Program-made: the position numbers and the translations under genes
Assembly (NCBI RefSeq): GCF_030247195.1
Contig: NC_080670.1
Location: forward strand, 155,074,580 to 155,138,579
Direction: 5' to 3'
From: Topomyia yanbarensis
Lineage: Eukaryota > Arthropoda > Insecta > Diptera > Culicidae
DNA: 64,000 nt
The notes under the pieces: generated by a model
Database searches by the model: none
Seen by the model: only the letters and a program-made list of their open reading frames with translations
Told to the model about the DNA's origin: nothing
Shown here: in pieces, positions 56,870-64,000 of the stretch
How the letters are laid out: every line of letters begins with the position of its first letter
How positions within the stretch are numbered: position 1 is the first letter of the stretch

Positions 56870-59800
56870 TGAAAAAATACCATGCGTCTCCGTGAAAAAC
56901 TAATTTTACAAATGACCAAATATCAACTTTCGGCGCAAAACGACGCAAGATGACACTATGATTTTTGAAAACTCGATAAAATTCAGATGAGATCCTTCAA
57001 CACGCTTTTACCGATATAAAGATGACACGCTCAATGTTAAAATAAATCCGCGTTAAACAACATAGTTATATTGATTTCATTGGTAACTTTTTAAATACTC
57101 ATTATTTCTAAAATCGAAATATATCATTGAATTCTTGAGATCATTTTCCATTAAAAACGCCTATATGTGTTGTTAAACGATCATTGTAGTAGTTATTAAA
57201 GTGAGATGAATTAGAATGAACAAAAACTTTCCAAGACCTTGCAAGGTTAAAAAATTTAGCACTTTTATTTTTCAATCGATTGACTCAAAAATTTGGCGAA
57301 CACAGCTTTAGGTATGGTAGATTCAGGAAAAAATGTAAAAGGTATGAAAATCGACAATAAATTTATGAGGTTTTGTCCAGCCCGGCCCCACTGTGCGCTG
57401 GTGAGTTAATTAATATCAACAAGTTCCAGCCACTCACCGACCAAAGAAAAGTGCCCATAGCTTTATTTTGCTAGCCCTTATTAGGTTGTGGTTTCCTTAT
57501 ATCTCCCGGAATTCTTTTCAATCCATCTGGATTCTTTAAGGTGTGACATTGTTGCGAGCTCTGGAACGGTACATCAATCGTCTCTCCAGAAAAAAAGTAA
57601 AAACATTCGTCACCAAATTCTACGATTCCTCGTTTAAAGTTTGAACTCGGTTGGACCGCTCATGATTTTTCTTCGACTCAGAGATAAAGTGCTAAATTTA
57701 CTAAAGATGTCGAAAAACCTGACGAAAAAATATACGCGACCGAAATTTCGAAAGTCCACGTAGATAACCTCAGGATTGTAGTTTCCAACCTAAGCAAATG
57801 ACGTTGCTGAAGACAAGAACCGTACGACAGAGTTCCGTGTCTACCAACCGGCCTACGAGATCGAGATAAATGGCGTAGTCACTGATTCGAGCTTAACAGC
57901 TCTTGGTATGTCAGATATCTAAACATATGTTTATCAGCAGTCAGCAAATAAAGCTGAAAAGACAAATCTGTATCGTGCGATAGATCAGTTAAGTACCTGT
58001 AGTGTATCAAAACAAACGATAGTAAATAAACAAAATTTATTTACAAATTGTGAAGCTCACGATCTTGAAAATGAGTAAAATTAGTCACATTTGGTTTAAA
58101 GCAATGTTGCAAAGTTAGTCCATCGCGGATCCTATATGGAACATTTTACATAACTTTCGTTAAACGATTTTCTCTAAGAGGGTTGCATAAATAATATAGA
58201 ATAGGATTTGTCAAATGTCATTGGACAATGAATATCACATACGTTTTCCAAGTTCTGATTTTCGAATTACTCCATCATTGATTTGAACAACGCTGGAAAA
58301 CATAATTACATACAGTGTATTTTTCAAATTTGTCGATTGATATTCGTTAATTTGAACAGTCATCACTGAAATCAGATCGTTTACCAACAGTGAGCGACAC
58401 CACAGACCGACACCCCGAGGTATATCATCGACGCTTGCGAATTTAACAACATTCTTGGGGAGGTAAGGTAGGCAGACCATTAATGGCCCAATCACCAACA
58501 TGCAAAGCAATGCTTTGATACTGAAATTTCGATAAAATATTGAACATTTTGTTTCTTCAGGTTTTGCAACCAATTCTCAGCGTTAAGGATAATTATGTAA
58601 TAAAAAATGGAACGCGAAATTGCAACGCAATAAACGTACTATTAAATCTATTGTATACGAAAAACCAAATTGGTGGAGTAGTTTTGGGCGTGTATAAAGC
58701 ACGGTTTGTAAAACTGAATCAATTGCCAGAGGGTGTTTGAAAAAATTCTCGACACGCTATTCATAACAGTTTGAACCGTCCTATCCCCGCTAAATTTCTT
58801 AATTCATATCCATTTCCTAGCATGTCAAATCTTTATAGTAAATATATGATTCTATTTTGTAGATACATTTTTCAGGAGAACAAAATAAAATCAACGTCCT
58901 GCGTATCCGCTACCTTCCCATGTATATACCACCACCTAAATGTCACTTCAATTTCGCTTACATTATTGTCAAAAAACCTGATAAAGCTTACTTTAAGTTC
59001 AAATGTTGCACCTATCTACTAGACAGGCATGTTTGAATTCAGAATTATAACGTGACGAATGAAAATTTTTTAAAGTCACGTAAATAAAAAAACGAAACGA
59101 AACGATTCAGAATTATACATATGGAAAGATCTTAAATCGACATCACCTATAAATTTCCACTTTCACATCCTCCCAATATCGGATCAGGTACCCTAGCACG
59201 ACCGAACGCAGCGTCACATTATCGTGTGCCCATCATCATTCTATAATTGGGGAACTTAATTCGATAATAGTTTCGGAATTCACCAATTGATGGTGCCAGG
59301 GTCCTAAAACGATCGATCGATGACAGCGGGTTCCAAATGACCGTTTGGTAGGTCGTAATGAATTATTTATTCATTAGCCTGGCGCGAGCTGCAGCCAAAA
59401 AAAAGGCGAGCTTAGAACTAACTACATATTGGACTGCCGTGATCACTTTTCCTGTCGACGTTTGGATGGGTTGGTTTGGATGGAAAGAACGCGATAAAAT
59501 TAAATTGAAGCTACCGGCGGCAATATGTTGAACAGTTTTGTGGAAAAAATATTTGGAGAAATCTAATTTTCCCCCTACGAAGCTCTGAACACACGAAAGG
59601 AGTTTTGCTGGGAGGGAAACACATTATCATTAAATTACAATGTGTGCGGAGGGTACAATAAACATTTAATTACGGCACGCACACCACGCGGCAGCAATTT
59701 CTGTCAATCTGGAGGAAAGAAATATGTCGAACGCGGCGTTAGAGTCCAGCCAGAGAACCTAAAATCCCTGCAGCAATACCGGTATATGAGCGAAAAATTT

Positions 59801-60770
59801 CGCAGTAACAATTCCCAAAACGGTCATTTCGCGTTTGTGCTGGCAAGAACGTGCGCTACATAGTTACGGAATGTCGCCTGCACCTTCAGCCATTGGCAAT
59901 GCTGGCCGTGAACAAATATTTTCTTTGCGCCGAATCGGAAAGGGGTGGAGCACAGTATTTAGAAGAGACGAATTTTGTCGGAAATAATAACGATTCCGGA
60001 CTGAAGTTTGTGGCGGGGAAGATTGTTTAAAATAAAGTGGTACGAAGTAGCGCTCGCGGGTCTAATGTGCATTTATCAAATTATCTGTGTTTTTCTTCGA
60101 TAGAACAATGCACTTTATTTGCTAAGACACCTCGTAGCCCAACGCTTGCGTTCCGTTGCTCCAGGGTTCAATGGAACGCACAGAGGCGTAACTAACTTCA
60201 AATCCTGGCCAAAATAGAAAAAATATTATTTTTGTTTATTTTCCATATTTTCCTCATTTTCAAATTGTTCTTCGAAACATACTCCAACGTTTTGCTTAAA
60301 AAGAAAAGCGTTTTCGTTTGATAATTTTTGTATGCAATAATTTCAAATCAGTGATTTTTTACACATTTTATTAGCTCAATTTTTCAGATTGCTCAAAAAC
60401 TAATTGACCAAAGTATATAAATCAAAATCGTGATTTTCATAGCAAACTCCAGCAACTACAATCAATTGGGGTCAATTTTAGCTTTTCTTTGTCATTTTTG
60501 GGTAGGTAGTGCTCACTTTTTTCAATTTTCCACATATTCGTTAGTAAAAAAAGTACCTGGTAGGACAATGTCGGGTAAATCTGTTAAAAGGAGAAGATTG
60601 TTCGAAGTGTCCTCTCACTGTTCCACGAAGAAAACATTCTCAATTAATACCATTCGGTTTTTTACAGCTGTTTGAAAATGTCGTATTTTTTGCTCAAATT
60701 TAAGAGAATGCAATTAAAGAAATCAGTATTGGGGCTATTTAAAAGATCTTATATGTACAGAATAATTTAA
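56870..60770. other. No gene established
   Basis: 56.87-57.41 kb shares phrases with 44.1-44.66 kb (CATTTTCCATTMAAAAC, CCATGCGTCTCC, CCCCACTGTGCGC-like), so it may be another 5' fragment of the LINE whose relic lies at 44.6 kb. Around 57.8-58.74 kb several short open stretches sit next to splice-like signals, but I could not chain them into one gene. 59.4-60.1 kb is GC-richer and unique-looking. No RNA gene is seen. Confidence 0.4.
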
Positions 60771-61005
60771 GACGGCACCGGTAGTTGAGTGGTAAGCGTG
60801 ACTGCCACTCATTCCAGTTAGCCTGGGCTCAATTCCAACCAAGGTCATTGAGATTTTTCTGAGGTGAAAAAATCTGTGGTCATGTCTTCCTTCGGAAGGA
60901 AAGTACAGCCGTTGGTCCCCGGTCCATGAGTTAATGGATCGATATCTAGTCCAGAAGTGAAGTCACCTCTCTGGCATCGGCAAAGAAGAAGTAGAATCCA
61001 ACTTC
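60771..61005 (+). repeat. tRNA-derived SINE, family B (plus-strand copy)
   Basis: The head GACGGCACCGGTAGTTGAGT and GGTAAGCGTGACTGCC includes box A, and GCCTGGGCTCAATTCC is box B. The body contains TTTTTCTGAGGTGA, CTGTGGTCATGTC and GGATCGATATCTAGTCCAGA and ends near AAAGAAGAAGTAGAA. It matches the minus-strand copy at 10070-10325 part for part. Confidence 0.8.
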
Positions 61006-62450
61006 TATATTTACTAACAAATATTCTCCTCCCATGATACTTAGTAGAGTGCGCAGTAGTATATACGGTCTCTAGCAAAAGCAAGTATCAGACTAGCCAT
61101 TCCTTCACTTTCCTCCCACGATGTACGTTAGGGCCTGGCCGGCGCCGTTATTGATCAATAAACAATCTAGGATTACCAGGAGTTGCACATTGAGAAACGT
61201 TTCGCTACTCCCAAGCATAATTATCTGCTTATTCCCTGTGCAACTTCAGGGTCAGGGGTGATCGCACAAGCTCAAGCTTATATGTCAAGAATGATTTAAT
61301 TGAGTCCCCCATATTATATTCTGTTAGATTGCGCCAAATTTAGCTATTATGACCACGATAGCCATATGAAAAAGTGTGAAATATAACTTCCACTAACCTT
61401 GCTATATGAAACGAAACGTACACAAGTCCTTAGAAACGTAAGCGAAGCATCAAACAATTTATGCAATCTTCTCATTCCAGTTCCTTGTCTCCGGATTGCA
61501 AGTGCTAACGTGAATAATCCAGATTGAATACGATAATCACTTGGATAGATTTCTATTACCGAATTTACAAAAACTTGAATATTTTTTTCTACTATAAGAA
61601 AACCAGAAAAGCAAAATAAACATATGAACTTGAAACAAAATGTTTTAATTTATGAAAACAGTTGAAACACACTAAATCTCAATGCGAGGTTTCTTCAAAC
61701 TGACGGATTACTCTAAAAACACGATTACATTGAAAAATAATAATGCTCGAGGAATTCGTTTATTTTTGGCTTCGTATCACATTGCAAGGAGGTTTAATAT
61801 TTTCATATATTGGTCATAAATTGTCTAAAACCACGAAAAACCATTTTCACCACTTGTTATCGTATAAAAAAGCTTAAAAACATGTGAAATAATTTTGGTC
61901 ATAGATTTGCTTTAGTTACGCCACTGTGGAACGGTTCGAAAAGAACCGAAAAAAAACCTAGTTGAATAAGCTGCACATCGATTTAACTTATAATTCAGTG
62001 TCTAACCCTGATTTGGGTTTATAAAACAAAAATGTTTTTAAAAACTCAACTTTTTTCGGAATTAGAGATGAAATCGGACAAAATTGGACTATAAAACATA
62101 CAACAAATGTAAGCAGATTTCTTATTTAAAATGCAGCTTTATTCATGTAGGTTTTGTACCGATTCTTACTTAGTTATTGAGTTATCGTACGCTGACTCCG
62201 TTGTGGCTTTTAAGTGCTCTGATTGCCATATATTTAATAAACGGTCAATTTCAACTTGCAAATAACTTCTTGTGTCCATGTCCAGTTATCGGACTAGCTT
62301 ATTGAACCCAAAACGCGAGCCGCATGATTTACATGCAAATAAGTATGATTCTAATGCGAAATATGTATTACAACTGGTATAATGCATATAAAGCGTTATT
62401 ACACCGAAGGACCCTACACCAATTGAAAACAAATTGATGAATTCAACGTT
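61006..62450. other. No gene or repeat recognised
   Basis: AT-rich except for 61.09-61.26 kb. No convincing frame, RNA gene or terminal repeat pair is seen. Confidence 0.5.
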
Positions 62451-62458
62451 ATCAGAAT

Positions 62459-62864
62459 CAGAGTTAAAAATAATCGAAGCTCTTTTTTGACGGCTGCAAA
62501 TGAACCTGACGCGACTCGCGGTGAACAGAAAAAATATTCATTCGAATAGCCATCCTGATTCATTCAGTTGACTATCGGACAATATATTCATTTCACTAAT
62601 TATCTAGGAAAATGTTTTCAAATGCCGGTAAAGCACATGAAACAACAATCATCATCGCTTACATTGTGCCAGGGCCTACTTTGATGCGTTTGATTCGTGG
62701 CTGCATGGTCGCTTCGTGTAATAATCGGAGACGAATGAAAATCTGCATGGATGAATGGGCGGTTTGTTCGTTTGACGTTTTCAGCTGCGTCACTGAATAT
62801 TGAAAATGAATGCGACTGAATATGATCAATTTTCATTCAATGAATATGAATATTTTTAACTCTG
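62459..62864. mobile_element. hAT-type MITE, 406 bp, copy 2
   Basis: This is a full-length sister of the element at 40805-41209, with CAGAGTTAAAAAT termini on both ends. The 8-bp duplication ATCAGAAT is exact (62451-62458 and 62865-62872) and differs from that of copy 1, proving independent insertion. Differences between the copies are few and mostly single bases. Confidence 0.95.
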
Positions 62865-63489
62865 ATCAGAATATTGGTATTAAAATAACCCTGCACTAAT
62901 AAACATGCAAAGGTCACCTTCCGTCGTATGTATATGCATTTGTATGCATAAGGGTCAGATTAACAACCAAAATTTTAGTTCCTTCCAAATTTTTTTTCTT
63001 GCATTTTTTAGCTAAGAATAATTTACACGTATTTCTTGTTTTGACTGAAAATCATAGTTTTCCCAAGTTATAAGTTTTTGAACTATTGAAGAGTTTTCAA
63101 TCTTAAGCTTGTTTTCTCGGGTAAGGAAAAATACTCTTTGCTATACCATACAACTTTAACGAGAAACTTTTTTCCGTAGACGAATGAAAAAATTATCCCT
63201 TCATTTAAGTGAACAGTTTTGGTTCAAGCACATTTCAAGCCTATTATATGTATTACCAGTACAATCGGTTTATCGGTTGTACGTCAAGAAGTTACCGCAA
63301 GCTGGCTTCCCACAAGCCAAGCATTTGTTTTGCTTTTTTATTTGAATAAAGATTTCTTCAAGTATATACAGTAGATGTTGATCGAGTTTTATCATCTTCC
63401 AGAGTAACTATACAAAATCAAAAAAGTTCAAACATTTACGTTTTACATTACCACGTGAGGCCATCACCGCCAAAAATTATTTAATGATA

Positions 63490-63625
63490 CTTCAGCATGA
63501 TAATTTAAGCCTAACGTTCATTATGTCAATCGTCCATTATGCCTAACGTATATTATGCTTAACGTTCATTATGCCTAGCGTCTTTATGTCAAAAGCCCGT
63601 ATGCCTAACGTATTTATACCTGATG
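63490..63625 (+). repeat. 16-bp minisatellite (CCTAACGTTCATTATG)
   Basis: About seven consecutive 15-16-base units vary around CCTAACGTTCATTATG (for example CCTAACGTATATTATG, CTTAACGTTCATTATG, CCTAGCGTCTTTATG). The core AACGTT is palindromic. No gene overlaps it. Confidence 0.85.
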
Positions 63626-64000
63626 GAGTAGACCCTATGTACACCATGACGCACATATAGATTTGAATTGTGCAAACGAACATGTGTACGTGGTTTTGTA
63701 CAAATTGGTGTCTGTATATGTGTGTGCGTTTGTATGCGAAACACGTTTGGGTTTAAAATCCACAAACATGAACATTTAAGAAAAATACTCTCTCCGATAT
63801 GTAGCCTCCATATACACCAGCCGCGTGGTACCGTTTCATCAGTTGACTTTTTTTCGATCACGTGGTTACAAACACTTATAGCAGAACGCTTGAATTTTTC
63901 TCTTTCTCAACAGTACACAACAAAAAATAATGAAATTTAAACGACATGTAAATCAATACGAATGTAAACATACAACGATTGAATAAAAAATTTAATTGAA
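63626..64000. other. No gene recognised at the window's right edge
   Basis: There is a short TGTGT/GTGTGCG-rich patch at about 63.68-63.74 kb. The mirrored 90-codon frames on both strands have no family resemblance. Confidence 0.5.

Noticed and set aside
57800..57905. Short coding-looking stretch (TTEFRVYQPAYEIEINGVV) between acceptor- and donor-like sites
   Set aside because: Only about 40 codons, and joining it to downstream candidate exons hits stops in every phase tried.
58235..58573. 112-codon minus-strand open frame with a hydrophobic stretch (LLCMLVIGPLMVCLPYL) and an acceptor-like tract
   Set aside because: No family recognised. The plus strand at 58540-58740 is also open with splice-like signals, and I could not chain exons in a consistent phase on either strand.
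1..64000. CRISPR arrays, bacterial operons, phage or plasmid features
   Set aside because: None are present. The tandem repeats here are eukaryotic satellites and transposon parts, with no spacer-repeat pattern.

Overview
No intact protein-coding gene is visible in this 64 kb window. It looks like AT-rich intergenic or intronic DNA from an insect, most likely a culicine (Aedes-type) mosquito. That inference rests on the dense layering of short nonautonomous DNA transposons, tRNA-derived SINEs, decayed APE-type LINEs, a GT-microsatellite-bearing repeat family and animal histone relics. No database search was possible, so species and named transposon families are left open.

Layout: 0-1.2 kb is purine-rich repeated DNA. 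4.5-6.4 kb holds a SINE and a TA-flanked TIR element. 10-14.9 kb holds a minus-strand SINE and a ~3.8 kb TIR-bounded block that carries a minus-strand LINE relic and a young SINE with a perfect 10-bp target-site duplication (TSD). 15.4-15.9 kb is a minus-strand reverse-transcriptase relic and 16.15-16.47 kb a MITE. 17.8-23.0 kb is a nest: a candidate ~4 kb TIR element contains a GT-bearing repeat, which is interrupted by a 1.65 kb fold-back element with ~790-bp arms; a separate hAT-type MITE lies nearby. 25.4-29.7 kb holds a histone H3 pseudogene and an H2A pseudogene facing each other tail to tail, with a decayed non-LTR retrotransposon between them. 29.97-30.74 kb has two adjacent, short, unrecognised open frames; the second starts with a convincing signal peptide behind a TATA box but is broken by one stop codon.

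37.2-41.5 kb is a second nest: a 3 kb TA-flanked TIR element filled with ~305-bp tandem repeats and interrupted by a hAT-type MITE, then two further hAT-type MITEs nested one inside the other. 42-45.1 kb has a long hairpin, a LINE C-terminal fragment, ~120-bp tandem repeats and an ORF1-like LINE relic. 47.7-49.3 kb is a tandem array of ~490-505-bp GT-bearing units. 51.8-53.3 kb is a duplicated LTR-like block with another perfect-TSD hAT insertion. 54.9-55.9 kb is a TA-flanked element with repeated palindromic subterminal motifs. 56.5 and 60.8 kb are SINEs, 62.46-62.86 kb is a second copy of the hAT MITE seen at 40.8 kb, and 63.5 kb is a 16-bp minisatellite.

Nothing here works together as a pathway. 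The coherent story is layered transposition. Six insertions have exact 8-bp TSDs in complex sequence and a seventh (the fold-back) has one in low-complexity sequence, so hAT-type transposases have been active repeatedly in this lineage. The window also records the decay of a small piece of a histone gene cluster.
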